42,525 bases of DNA from Bondarzewia mesenterica (GCA_004802705.1 SGPL01000143.1:20364-62888), one strand, 5' to 3'; counted from the first letter of the stretch, positions 22,225-33,359 are shown. The notes: generated from the letters alone by a model not told the origin. Made by a program: numbers and translations.

Positions 22225-24521
22225 ACAACCGCGGACAGCGCTCAGGCCTGTAAATCAATATCAACGAAGCTGTCGAAATTATTTGGACCTTGCATCTTTT
22301 CCATAGATCACCGGGAATACGTGTCTGTACATATATTTGTTTCTTAGATCGTCAAAGATGGAATTATGCGAGATTGTCCAGCTGATTGCCTTTAGGTGCT
22401 GTTGGTGCAAGTGTTGGTGAGGCAATTAGCTCCAGGTGATTGGGGTCCTCCCTTCCCGAGTGACCAATGGCATAATTTCTTGAAGCTAAATCAGCTCACC
22501 GTTCTCTCGGATCAGTATATAAACCTCAAGCACAAAATGCTCTTGGTCCTTCGCCTTCTTCCTCTTCTCTTTCCCCTCCTGCCACTTTACTTCCCCTTGA
22601 TTCGTTCTCTCTCTTCAATCTCTGTATCTTCTCCATCACACTGTCTTCAGCCTTAACCTCCTAGCTCTTTGGGATGGACCGTTTTGCTGATAAGAGCTTG
22701 AATCTGTCTCAAGAATGCACCTGACAGCTTTGAATTTTGGTCGGGTCTACCAACCTTCCTCACCTCTTCACCGTAGCCCTTCACTCATGCATGGTACGTT
22801 TCTGTCATGACTTTACTTCCCTCTCAACGCTTACGCTTTTTTCTCCATCTGCTCTACCGTCCGTAATAGCCCGTACATTCCTCTCGCCGTTGACTCTCTC
22901 CCTACTTCCCCCGCTCCATGTTCGACGTGCCCTCTGCCCAGCCTTCTCCGACGACGCGCCGGCCCGAGCTCGTCATCCATTCCCACGATTACATGACGCG
23001 ACCGGAGCATATCGGCATCAGATGAATGCGTCGCCTGCCGTTTCGGTCGTACCGGTGAGTGATGTGATGGACTCATGCTGGCTCGGGGAATGGATCTGAT
23101 GACTCGGGAACTTCTCTGGAGTGATTCGCTCGGGAGAGATCGCATTTGGGAAATTTTCTTCCTCTTTTCGGCGCTGGTGACGTTTTCTAGGGCTTGACGG
23201 ACAGATTGCGGCTGTCCTCATTTATTGCGTTCAGGGGCGCGTATGCGGTGGCCGTCACAGCAGCTCAATTGCTCAAGTGCTGGCACTGACCGCTGACCTC
23301 CTGTGCAGCGAACTCGGGCTTTGCGGGCGGCAGACGATTACACAATTTCTGCTACAGACGACTTCATCTGGGCGTGTTACATATTACTCTGGGATTTACT
23401 TTCTCGCTGATCGAATCCTGCCGGACTCCCGCGGGTTATCCTTTAGTTGGCAGTTTCGCAACCTTTGGAATCAACATATTGCGCGCCATACATAGCTTGG
23501 CTACACGTTCTTCGCGGTCGTCTGACTGTTGTTCGTCTTTCTGAGCCGGACTTACTTGGTCAATCTTTGGCCCGATTCCAACGGTATCATCTCAAGGCTA
23601 GTCAGACATCAGTTTCTCGTTACATCCAGCTTTATTCATGCACGAAGTTTGGTTTCTAATAGCTCTTAATAGCTCTTGTCTTCTACAATGAATCAAAATG
23701 TGTTTTTGGAACGGTTGGTTGGTTGTTGTGGATTATGATGTAAATGTGAAAATTGTAAGCAATGCATTGATCGGTGAGCGGTGCAATAATCGCGTTGAGG
23801 TCGAGGTCATGTCATTTGGCGACGTCTATCCATGTCCACACACCGACACGGTCTGTCCGATAATTTAGGATTTCTGCCTTTGCCATTCTGCATGTCAATC
23901 TAGGGGACCTGGGCCTGCGTGCTTGCAAGGGCATGTTGGCAATTCTACACCCGCATGAGTAGGATTTATGCACCGCTCAGACGGGTTACTCAGCTACTGA
24001 AACAGATGGACGTGGTGTTTTGGGTAGCTCTGTGCGATTGTCAACTGAACCTTGCGTATCAAAATCTTATCAATTCGTTTCTTGGAGAATCGGATGGGTA
24101 TTCGCTCGGGATGGTGCATGTACAGTAGCTAGTAACCAGGCAAAATGACAAAATGCTTTTCTGAATCGGACATATGTCTGCGCAATCGAAAGCAGATATT
24201 CTCCTCTCCGTGAAGATTCGAGATTCAATAAATCCAATAATTTTGAATATGTTGACTGCGGTAGTTGGCATCGTCCGACTCTGTAGGCATGACCGTTTCG
24301 TCGACGTCTACAAATCACAACTTCACAAGAGGCGTCGGTGAGGATTTTGTGGATGTCGTGACCCAATCGTCACACTCACGGTCACTAGTGACCAGTGTTG
24401 GCGACATTGTTGCTCATCCCAAAAGCCAATCCTACTCTGCTCGTTGTCGTCGCCGACAGCCCCAAGTGGTTCCCTTCACAATCTCTGCATCCGTAATTCT
24501 CTTACTAATATTCCTGTTGTA
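22225..24521. other. 2.3 kb without a resolvable gene
   Basis: No complete gene model can be built here. There are suggestive pieces on the plus strand. A 35-codon frame starts at ATG 22918. A strong donor (GTACCG|GTGAGT) lies at 23055. A frame from ATG 23075 has a hydrophobic stretch (IWEIFFLFSALVTF). A following frame (about 23197-23544) contains FRGAYAVAVTAAQLL and, after one TGA at 23287, an 84-codon open stretch with further hydrophobic segments. They lie in different phases. The last part (23600-24500) is AT-rich and includes the promoter of the RNA-binding protein gene. Confidence 0.4.
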
Positions 24522-27406
24522 ATGCTCTTTGACCCATCTACTGCCGAGTACTTGAAGCCATGGTTAACGAAGACTCTGGAACCCATGTTCGTGCCGTTGT
24601 CACATCATCCTGATGCGTTGAACTGACAGTGTCATCTTGCATTTTTTTTTGCTAGTTGCGATGCCGAACCAGGTGCATTGGCGGACTATATACTGGCACT
24701 TTTGAAACACAACGCTCCAGAGATTGAGTTGCGGAAGGAATTGGCTTCGCAACTAGAAGAATTTCTGGAAAAAGGTGGGGTCCACGCAACATCCTCGAAA
24801 ACGACGCCACTCATCATACACGTCCGATTCGTAGAGGTTCCCACATTTATTAACATGTTATTCACGACTCTGCGCACAAAATCATACCTGCCGTATAGCA
24901 CATCATCGCCATCCCGCAGTACCCAAGTTCCAGTCGATAACGGCATTCCTATACCTCTGGATGCACTCATCCCTCCCACCATACCCATCTCTCCAGAACG
25001 CGGCCGAAAGCGCAACATGGACTATGACGAACGCGACGGTCGGCCGGTGAAAGGTCCACGGCTAAGTCATGACGGGCAACCCTTGAGACACATGCGCGGA
25101 CACGACAACTGGGGTAATGGGGGCTATGGCAGGGGTGACAGGGGACGGAGAGAAGGGTACGTTGGCGGGTCGGATAGCATGGATGGGGGAATGGGCGTGA
25201 TGGGCATGAACGGACGGGGGCAGTATCGGCCACCAGATCAGAAGAAGGGGATATGCCGGGATTATTACAGTGCGTCAACCCCTCTCAGTTTTTCCACGCG
25301 TCCTAATGCTCTCTTCGCAGACAACGGGTATTGTGCTCGTGGAGCATATTGCAAGTTCAGCCATGGCGAAGACGCGTTCGTGCCTGGACAAGCGTTCCCC
25401 GTGAGCGGACAGCAGATGCAGGGGAACATGTTCATGTCCATGTTCCCCCCCCAGTGGGGGTATGGGCTTTGGCGTCAATAATGGTCCCGCGGCATACGAC
25501 CCCCATGAAGCGCGCATGGACATGCGACCTTCCGGGAGTATGGGTATGGGTGGGCGTCCGTCACGTCCGTCCGTCATGGCTCGAGGTAGAGGCGAGAATG
25601 GGGACGGAGCACCGTATATTCAATCGTCGGGAGAGTTACCAGTTATTCAGGATCTCACCCCGCGTGATCAAAACGAAGAGACTGCTCCGCCGACGAACGG
25701 CTTTTCCAATGCTCCTGGGCCTAGTGGAGAGGCTATGGGTAACGGGATGGGCATTTCCGTGCATGGCCCAATGCCCGTCAAAATGGAGGTCGATATTGAC
25801 TTGGGGAGTCAGATGACCGCTGTTCATCATCAGCCACCGCGGCCGATGCGACCAATGCGCGGTGGACGTGGCGGCGCGGTACGTCCAGGGATCTTCAGTG
25901 GTGACGTGCAGCGATTCCGGCCAGAAAGGCGAAACGACAAGACGCTTGTCGTAGAGAAGATCCCTGAGGACAAGCTGTCGCTCGAGACGGTCAACACGTG
26001 GTTCAAGCAATTCGGCACGGTGACGAATGTTGCGATCGACGCTCCCAGCGCGAAGGCCTTAGTTAGCTTTTCGACGCACGAGGAGGCGCACGCAGCATGG
26101 AAGTCGGAGGAGGCGGTATTTAATAATCGGTTCGTTAAGTTATTCTGGCACCGACCGATGGAAGGCCATGGACAGGTTGGGCAGCGGATGCTGGCAGCCT
26201 CAGCACCGTTGGTTGCAAACATTTCGAATTTAGAGAAGGCACCAACGGTCTCGCCTGCTATCCCCACATCGGCTGCCGCCAAAGCCGCGTCTCCTCCGCC
26301 TACATCTCCCGCGCCCGTTGTCCATGCCCGAAGACCTTCCGCCACGCCATCTGCTGCCGTCTCCGCCCTCGCTGCCAAGCAACAACTATTGGAGCGGCAA
26401 ATCGCCGAACAGAAATCACTTATGGAGAAGTTGGGTGCGGCATCGGTCAGTGAGAAGAAGGAGATTTTGGCTCGGTTGCGGAAGCTGGGCGAGGAGATGA
26501 AGCCTCCTGCGACTCCTGCGACCCCTGCGAGGCCTTCAACTTCCACGGCAAAGACATGGAGGGCACCGTCCACACCACGACCGGATGACCGGGAGCAGAA
26601 GGAACGAGAACGGTTGGATAAGGAGCTTGAGCTGCATTCCGCTGTTCAGGCTGCCGACGGGGAGGAGGACAGTACAGAGTCGTTGAAGGAAAAGTTGGCG
26701 AGGCTCAAAGCCGAAGTGCGTATTCCCGTGCAATCTCCATACTCAAGACTTGGTGCTGATTGTGACGATGTGCAGGCTGCGAGTCTCGGCATCGATGCTA
26801 TAGCTGAGTACTCGTATGGTACTCCATTCCGTGGATACCGTGGCCGCGGTCGGGGCGCGCGAAGTTACTACAGAGGTGCGATGCGCGGGGGACATGTTCG
26901 TAGCAACATGAAACTCGACAACCGTCCCAAAAAGCTGTTCGTCAAGGATGTCGGTGCGGATGCTGTGCAGGCCGTGCGCGATTGGTACGAAACCACCGGA
27001 CAAGTCGAATCGGTCGAAGTCACGGATAGCGGCGATGTCATTGTCTCCTTCAAAAGTCGGAGCGGTGCCGAGCAGGTACGTTCTTCTCGGCTGATTTACT
27101 CGCTTTGAACGATTTGTTCAATGGATGCACGTTTGGTTGCAGGGTCTGGCGAAGGGAAACACCGTACCGCTTGCGGGTCAAAAACAGGTCGCGTGGTACA
27201 CCCCGCCTGCATCGACGCAGTCACCCGCGCCCAAGCCTGCGCCCCCAAGCGCGGGAACGCCCGAGTCGAGCGAAGGGCGACGGCAAGAGAGCGAGGCCGT
27301 ACATGTGGCTGGCACCGAGACACAGGATATGGGCCATGAGGAGGAGATGATCGCCACCGGATGGGGCGGCGACGGGGAGGACGAGGACGGGATGGGAATG
27401 CTGTGA
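24522..27406 (+). CDS. RBM26/27-like RNA-binding protein (PWI-like, CCCH zinc finger, RRM)
   Basis: Members of this family act in nuclear RNA surveillance and adaptor complexes for the exosome. Six exons are predicted: 24522-24586, 24656-24774, 24835-25269, 25321-26715, 26776-27075 and 27143-27406. They give about 858 aa after allowing for one surplus base. The N-terminal PWI-like helical domain includes EYLKPWLTKTLEP, ADYILALLKHNAPE and FINMLFTTLRTKSYLPY. A canonical CCCH finger C-X8-C-X5-C-X3-H spans Cys202-His221. RRM1 is at about 411-490 (KTLVVEKIP...KALVSFSTHEEA). A coiled/charged region and an RGG-like patch (RGYRGRGRGARSYYRG) follow. A second RRM-like fold is at about 722-790 (KKLFVKDVGADAV). 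The frame shifts at the run of eight Cs, 25445-25452; seven Cs would give a continuous protein. Intron 4 (26716-26775, 60 nt) is in frame and stop-free. Confidence 0.88.
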
Positions 27407-27481
27407 ATTGTGCCGCGCAACACGACGGCGGGGCGGAATGTTCGCCAAACTTTATTATTCTGTACTTTGTCTTTCCCTCTT

Positions 27482-27482
<1 letters not shown>

Positions 27483-27514
<32 letters not shown>
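27483..27514. repeat. (CTGT)8 microsatellite
   Basis: Eight perfect tandem copies of CTGT, 77 bp downstream of the stop codon of the RNA-binding protein gene, so probably within its 3' UTR. In the transcript it reads as CUGU repeats. Confidence 0.95.
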
Positions 27515-28385
27515 GTCATTTTCTCTTGAAGTACCCACAAAGATTCGGACTGTGCTCGCCGTGCATGGCGAGCTACGGTCGCTGTCATTTGACCGCCCCC
27601 ACTTTGACTGGTTGGATCTTGTCTAAGTTTGAACCCATTTCATGGTGTCATGACGTCGACGACAAAGAAGCTTCGCTCACTTCTGTCGTTACATAAATTA
27701 GAGTTTTGGCGAGGCGGCACCGTAAGTTGTTACACACTTGGAGGCGGCGTATTTAAGCATATTTGACTGTAATAAATACATTGTGGGGGACGTATAATAC
27801 TTGATAGGAAATTTAACCGAGGAGAGTCTGTAGACTTGGCCGACAGGATGCAGGCAAGGCGGTGGGCACGGCAGTCCTAATGTGGGCAGCAGACTCAAAG
27901 GAACTATCATCGATGCAACGTGGAACGCCAGCACTGGTCTAGAGGTGCCGGACGATCCCAGTACAACAGCACAGTGGACCATAAAAGTAACATGAACTGT
28001 GCACGGCCCCACCCACAGCGGGGGAGATTCTGGATGATGATCATCTTCTCGAATTCAGTGGGGAAATGGGCAGTATTCCGCCGAGTTCCACACTACTGTA
28101 GTCAGTAGGAGCTCGGAACAAGTTCAAACTAGCACATGCTGGTGTAGTAGCGAGTACCTTCACTAGTTTACCTTTCGGTGTAAGGACCGTACTGTCAGAC
28201 CCATAGGCATGAGCGAGGCGAGGGGGAGTAAGCACGGGCCGCACTAGATGTGCCTGTGGAGATGACCGCTCACTGTCTGGGTGAGCATCACACCAAGGCG
28301 GCCGCTGCACATATATCATGGCATCAGCTCTGGGCAGCTGAGCGCTGAGCATGACTTGAAGAGGCTTACTGGGCAGTGAACACTG

Positions 28386-28404
28386 TCATCCGAATTTCGG
28401 ATGA
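28386..28404. repeat. 19-bp perfect palindrome
   Basis: Arms TCATCCGAA and TTCGGATGA are exact reverse complements around one central T. The element is non-coding and lies about 255 bp beyond the stop of the small minus-strand gene. It could be a dimeric protein-binding site or a short hairpin, since no T-run follows to suggest a terminator. Confidence 0.8.
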
Positions 28405-28658
28405 GGGTGGATCACGTTTCACGGCATTCTCGCTGCCTCAGTCATCATCGACGCCCGCGATATTCAATCATGATCGGGACCAGAACAAAAAGAGGTTGAA
28501 CGCATTGTGAGCGCATCCTAAAACCCAGTGGAATTATTACATGTGAGAGGAGGATACAACGATTGGATAAATAAACACTACGATACACCCGGGATTACAC
28601 ACACATATATAGAAACACACGGGCCTAGAAACACACGGATATGGGGACCTGCAGGCTT

Positions 28659-29266
28659 CTACGCTGCCGCTGCCACTATTGGTGCTGTCGTTTCGTATGA
28701 ATGCGACGCCGACTGTCGCCACTCGCGGAGGACGCCCATGAAGGGCGGGGATTGCGTGAGGAGTGGTTTTGCCGACGACACGCATGCCGGCCGAGCGACG
28801 TAGCGCACTTCCACGCGGTGTTTCTTTCCTTTGCGGAGGAGGGTCACCTGCCAACTGTAATCCCCGATGAGCAGCGGACGAGGAGAGCAAAAATGACTCA
28901 CCCTTCGCGCCACAGAATGTTGTAGCCCTTGGTTTGCACCTCCTGCAGGAGCTGCTGCTGTGCGAACATGAGGGCGTTCTCGAAATCTTGCTCCTTGCGA
29001 ACGTCGAAGACGTATGTGCGCGACACCATGCCGTCGTGGATGTATATGACGTCCAAATCTGCGAGATGAGAGGAGATGAAGCCAAAATCGGATGGGTCTC
29101 GCGAGATGCCTCGAGGCGCGGCGAGATGAAAAACGAGGGAAAGGGACTGACCATCTTCGTCTTCCCAAACCGGCACTGGTTGGACGCTCCTCATGTCGAC
29201 GACTTCCCATGGACTCTCATGTCGCTTGCGTGCGAGTAAGGATGTGATGGCGGACGCTAGACCCAT
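28659..29266 (-). CDS. uncharacterised 155-residue protein
   Basis: Three exons (29266-29152, 29058-28902, 28854-28659) with introns of 93 and 47 nt join in phase to 155 aa. The protein has no signal peptide. Distinct stretches are SPWEVVDMRSVQPVPVWEDED, DVIYIHDGMVSRTYVFDVRK, a glutamine-rich helix (ALMFAQQQLLQEVQTKGYN), and ILWREGWQVTLLRKGKKHRV with EVRYVARP after it. I considered a Sen15-like fold because of YIHDGMV, but the element order does not match, so it stays unassigned. The 93-nt intron is a multiple of three and has no stop, so an unspliced form would encode 31 extra residues. Confidence 0.7.
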
Positions 29267-30094
29267 CGGCGTAGGGAGCGTAGAGGAAAATCAGGGGTTA
29301 TTTTGTAGTGAGGGGAGATGAGTGTGGGATTGAATTCGGAAAGGAGGGGACGGCATGTGGTGGAGGCATGCAGCCGGGCAAGGCGTTTTTATGTATTGTT
29401 TGTCTCCGGAATGGCAGGCGCCGTGGTGACTAGGAAGGACACCGCCACGGTGCACGACGCGATGCCGCTGAGCCGCAGCGATTTCGTCAGCAGCGATTCG
29501 ATCGTGCATCATCACCAAGCCAATGATATAAAAAGGAGGAGGGTCAAGCACAGGCGTGGTAGGGCGCAGTCCGTTTACTACTACTGATGTATTCGGACCC
29601 GGGTCGCTTCGGTTTCAGACGTCGCGAGGCTGCTGCCCACTTCGCCGTCGGGATGTTCGGCATGTATTTGGCCGTGACTCGTCAGCGCTGTGGGCAAAGT
29701 CGAACATGTCCGCGCAATGGAGCTCGCTGTTTCGGTGTCGAGGACAATCACGAGCCCGGCGCTTGAGAAAATCTTGAATCCATCTCTGATCTCTACATGA
29801 TGATCAATATTTCATCAGTCATCTCCATCTCCTATAGCGCCGTACATCCGGTCCCACGTGCGTTCCCTCATTTCAATCCCGCGTCCACCCCGAACACAAC
29901 TCGGTCTGGCGTACACTTTCAACGCCGCTCAAACAAACTTGGATGCATTGGAACACAGATCAATTTGTAGCGTCAACAAAATCATGTCAAATTCGGTACG
30001 AGTCAGGGAAGAGCTCGCTTCCCTGCAACATGCATTTTCTGTACTGTACCTTGACCCAAAATAGTAAAGAAAGCTCATCTTATCATCCAAAGAT
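29267..30094. other. intergenic
   Basis: 0.83 kb between the start of the small uncharacterised gene and the stop of the BIM1-like gene, both on the minus strand. It should hold the promoter of the former and the 3' UTR of the latter. Frames on both strands are short and motif-free. Confidence 0.5.
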
Positions 30095-30943
30095 TCATAG
30101 CACCAAAAACGCCAATCCTCCAATAGCACAGAGCAGGCCAGTCAACCCTCCGACCGCTACTCTAGATGCGCCACTCGACGACCCAGTGCTCGATGGCGAC
30201 GCCGAAGTCGCACTGCTCGAACTCGAGCCGCTGCCGCTGGAACTGGTAGCGTTGGAACAACTGACGTTCGAAGGAATGCTAAAGTTGCTCGCCAGCGTGA
30301 CGTCCGAGCACTGTAATTTTGAATTCAGCGGACGAGTCAGTCGGCGTGTGCCGCGGACGGGCGCGTACCTGGTAGAGCGTGCCGTCGCCGCCGTTGAAGA
30401 CGATCTGGATGGTGACGTTCTTTCCGCTCGAAAGTCCAGTGATGTTGGTGTTGGCCAGGTTGAGAGGCAGGCAGAACCCGCCCTCGCCCGTCAGCTGGGT
30501 GAGCTGCATCGCGAACTGTTCGTTTCCGGAAGAGTCTCTGAAGTCGTTGAACGACGTGGGGTCCTGCACCGTCGAGACCAGAACGCCGACTACGATTCAA
30601 TTCCTCGTCAGCGTCGTACGTATGCGACACGCGAGACCATGTGCTTGCTCACTTGTCCACGTCGGGTGCTCGCTGTTGAGCGTAATGAATCCATTGCTCA
30701 GGGGGAACTCGCTGCGGTTGCTCACAGCGCTCGTGTACGAGTCTACAGCGGAGAAACAAAAAATTACCTTCCAAATTCATACAAATTCACAAAATCGCCA
30801 AAGGGAAGATGGAAGGACTGACCACAAAAGTTGACCTCATTGTCCTGGTTGAACACTCCTCGGGGCGGAGGAAACGCGAGCTGGAAGTGGGCGTTCGCGA
30901 CGGCGGCAAGGCCCGCAAGGGCAACGGCGAGGGAGAAACGCAT
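30095..30943 (-). CDS. GPI-anchored BIM1-like copper protein (X325 family, LPMO-like)
   Basis: Proteins of this family have an LPMO-like fold with an N-terminal histidine copper site but no known polysaccharide cleavage. In Cryptococcus, Bim1 helps copper uptake together with the CTR1 transporter. Four exons are predicted: 30943-30823, 30742-30653, 30589-30369 and 30310-30095, giving 215 aa. A signal peptide ([18 protein letters not shown]) is followed at once by His19 ([11 protein letters not shown]), the expected copper-brace residue after cleavage. Four mature-region cysteines (NFCG, GFCLP, CSDV, VSCS) fit two disulfides. Several NXS/T sequons occur. The C-terminus is a Ser/Gly linker and a hydrophobic tail ([19 protein letters not shown]), typical of a GPI signal. 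The next gene on the same strand, upstream, is a CTR copper transporter. Confidence 0.88.
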
Positions 30944-31411
30944 CGTCAAGAAAGGTCGTCTGAGAACGAAGTCGTCAAAGTAAGCTGAAGGGGAGCTTGC
31001 CTGTACCTGTCTTGCCCGCCAAAAATGCAACAAGATTTATAGCACCACCGGGACTGTCCAGCCGCCACAGTGCCTAATGAGGAAGGGAGGTGAAAAAACT
31101 TTTTCACCTTTGTTTGGTCCTGCTGGCTCCCAGTGCCTGCCGGAACCCACCGTACCTTGTTTCAAGGTTCGGCCGTTCGTGAAGCAATTTTTTTTCTTCT
31201 CAAAGGTTCTGGATAGATATGTAGGGAGCGTGTTCTCTTCCAAGAATTCAGGATGGCACGAGACAAGTTCACTCAGTGGTAGAATAAGGAAAGAATTATT
31301 TCACTCTTCCTACACATCATACGAGTCCGACCAATACAACGAGCATCCGGATAGGAAGTATATACATACACGCGCATCATCTCAAGACACGCCGTCCTGG
31401 CAGCACTTGAT
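30944..31411. promoter_or_regulatory. promoter region of the BIM1-like gene
   Basis: 468 bp between the BIM1-like start and the stop of the CTR gene upstream. It carries a perfect 22-bp palindrome at 31088-31109 and a smaller inverted repeat (ACCTTG-TTT-CAAGGT) at 31154-31168. No gene is present. It therefore combines the CTR 3' UTR with the BIM1-like promoter. Confidence 0.6.
31088..31109. promoter_or_regulatory. 22-bp perfect palindrome in the BIM1-like promoter
   Basis: Arms AGGTGAAAAA and TTTTTCACCT are exact reverse complements separated by AC. It lies about 145 bp upstream of the BIM1-like ATG. The symmetry and position suggest a site for a dimeric regulator. I cannot match it to the known copper-response consensus (GCTG core), so the factor is unknown. 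Confidence 0.5.
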
Positions 31412-32096
31412 TCAATGACCAAACTGTCCACCTCCGAAACGCCCAAACAAGACTTCCCCAATGCCCAATCCCACGATGATCGCAATGATGTACGCAGCCT
31501 GGAACGTCCTGTGAGAATATCAGTGTTCAACATTCGGATAAGAAACAGAAGCGACGCGGGCCTCACATGACGGCCAACATGAGTGCGTAGGACAAAAATG
31601 CCTGCAGAGCGTACAGGACACCGCGAGTCACATCATGCGAGGGTATGAAGGGAGCGATCAGTCGAGCCCTGCGCAGGGTTGGGCGATTGCCAGGAGAGTT
31701 GACGAGCACCGGCTCAACGGCCTCCAATTCTTCCTTCTTTCCCTCACTGCTCGATTTGCTGTCAGACACCGACGCATTGTCATCAGGAGACTTCGATGCA
31801 CGGTAGACGGCCATGGCTAAGATGCTAAGTATATTACACGATGAGGCCAAAGCTACGGCAAGATAATGGGACGTAAAGTCTCACCTTCGACGCCAATGCT
31901 CCTCCATTACCCCGCGTCCAGCTGATAGCAGTCGTTCAAGTATACAGATGACGACCAACACAATGCACGCTCCAGCGATGGCACCATGAGACGTGGGTTG
32001 CAACGATTTGAAGTAGAGATGGTCGCCCCCTCTGAAGTGAAGGTAGGGGGTCATCAGCACCGTCGTAGCTGACGAGGTTGAGTTCGAGTCTGTCAT
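31412..32096 (-). CDS. CTR-family copper transporter
   Basis: CTR proteins form trimeric pores that import Cu(I) at the plasma membrane or release it from the vacuole. Three exons are predicted: 32096-31885, 31824-31567 and 31508-31412, with introns of 60 and 58 nt, giving 188 aa. Segment 1 (GAIAGACIVLVVICILERLL) is followed by a long soluble loop (about 75 residues). Segment 2 contains the MxxxM selectivity motif (LMLAVM). Segment 3 contains GxxxG (VGLGIGEVLFG). The short N-terminus lacks Met-rich Mets motifs, closer to the Ctr2/Ctr3 type. The ATG at 32096 is the first in frame; a stop-free 5' extension has none. The BIM1-like gene follows directly on the same strand. Confidence 0.9.
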
Positions 32097-33359
32097 GTCC
32101 GTGTCGTCAATATCGAAACGGAGAGAAGATGCCGGTGGTGGGGGTGTGAAGTATGCGACGCTAGTTATCGGGACAAGCCCCGCGGCCAAGGGTTAGAATC
32201 AGAGAAGCGTGGGAAACCGGGTTTTACCGAAGCATGCAAGGCAACCGTCCCCAATCGCGGCAAGCAACAGCGCAGCACTCACCGCATAGCCCGGCAAATG
32301 TAGTATAAGTTTTTTGAAAAGGGCAAAGGCTGCACCCGTCAAATAAAATAGACGGGCACATCACCTTTGAAGATATAACGACGACCTGTCGTACTTCGCG
32401 TTGTCTACTGGAAGCATCACTTCCTGCAGCTTATGAGATAGGCGCAGACGATCAAAAAGGACTTGGTAGAATCGTTAGAGCCTGATAAATGTCTTGTCGC
32501 ATCACCTAAACTCATTGATGATGGTAGATGGCCGTAGGAGCTGGTACGCCTATCGCCCCTATAAGATGCTCGAGATACATGGAACCGCCTCGAGACGACT
32601 GCACCTCACACCAAAGGTCGACAGTGGCTACTACATTGACGTACCTTTTATGGGTTAGGATTCGGAGAACTGCGCTCGCACCTACACCCAATGACGACGC
32701 CAGAGGCGCCACAGCAAAGCATAGTCAGGTGGGCAATAAAGAAGGGGGGAAAGAAGCATGTTGGCGGAGATACGAGCGAGCTTGAAAACGACGGTAAACT
32801 CAGAAAGCTAGTTGTAAGGGTCGAAGTCGAGCATTGAGTACGGAGTGCCGCATCATCCCATGAGACCTGGGGACAAGCTTCGTGAGAACTACGCTCCCAC
32901 TTGCCCCCTGGCTCATGAAAACGACCTTGGCCATGCGCGAAGAGTGTGAATAGTCCATAGAAAGCGGTGAACACGATGAAGAGACGGCCTGGAAGCAACA
33001 ATTACAGAAGAGCGACAAACGAGCGATGATGGTGCAAGGGTGGAGGATGAAAGGGAGCTTGGGAAAGGGACTGATTCATGCGGCAATTGCGCTTGACCAA
33101 TAGCGAAAGAGGCCTCAGATCAAGCCCCCGAACACTCCTCGACCCACACCACGCCACAATCGCGCAAAGCTCACGTGCGATTGCGCACGTGCAGTCTGAC
33201 CAAATAGTCACGTCTGCTTCACGTCTTGCAGAACCACCGTCCTCGAATCGCGAAACTCGCGTCGCTCGAGCCCATCAAGTTCAATTCACATACCGTACGT
33301 CTCGCCTCACAATTCGGAATACAACGAGCGCCTCTGATCATTCAAATACAAAGCAGAAA
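32097..33359. other. 1.26 kb between divergent genes, no confident gene
   Basis: This gap separates the CTR start (-) from the rhodanese start (+), so it holds both promoters. On the minus strand a 117-codon frame (33001-32648) with hydrophobic stretches (RLFIVFTAFYGLFTLF, FFIAHLTMLCCGASGVVIG) and an adjoining frame (32712-32512) remain open. No ATG or splice pattern makes a coherent protein. They may be a decayed or misassembled gene, or chance. Confidence 0.4.

Larger units (their letters stand above)
27407..28658. other. intergenic, 3' ends of two convergent genes
   Basis: 1.25 kb between the stops of the RNA-binding protein gene (+) and the small uncharacterised gene (-). It contains a tetranucleotide microsatellite at 27483-27514 and a perfect palindrome at 28386-28404, listed separately. 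No gene is supported. Open frames here lack motifs. Confidence 0.5.

Noticed and set aside
28120..28520. Possible tRNA or small RNA gene in the convergent gap
   Set aside because: No cloverleaf with A and B box spacing was found by eye on either strand.
28902..29058. Sen15 (tRNA-splicing endonuclease subunit) identity for the small gene
   Set aside because: YIHDGMV is reminiscent of the Sen15 core, but the order of flanking strands and the C-terminal KGKKHRVEVRYV part do not fit.
30944..31411. Copper-response element (GCTG core) for the BIM1-like promoter
   Set aside because: A TGCTGG sequence near 31121 was examined, but the bases before it do not fit the extended consensus.
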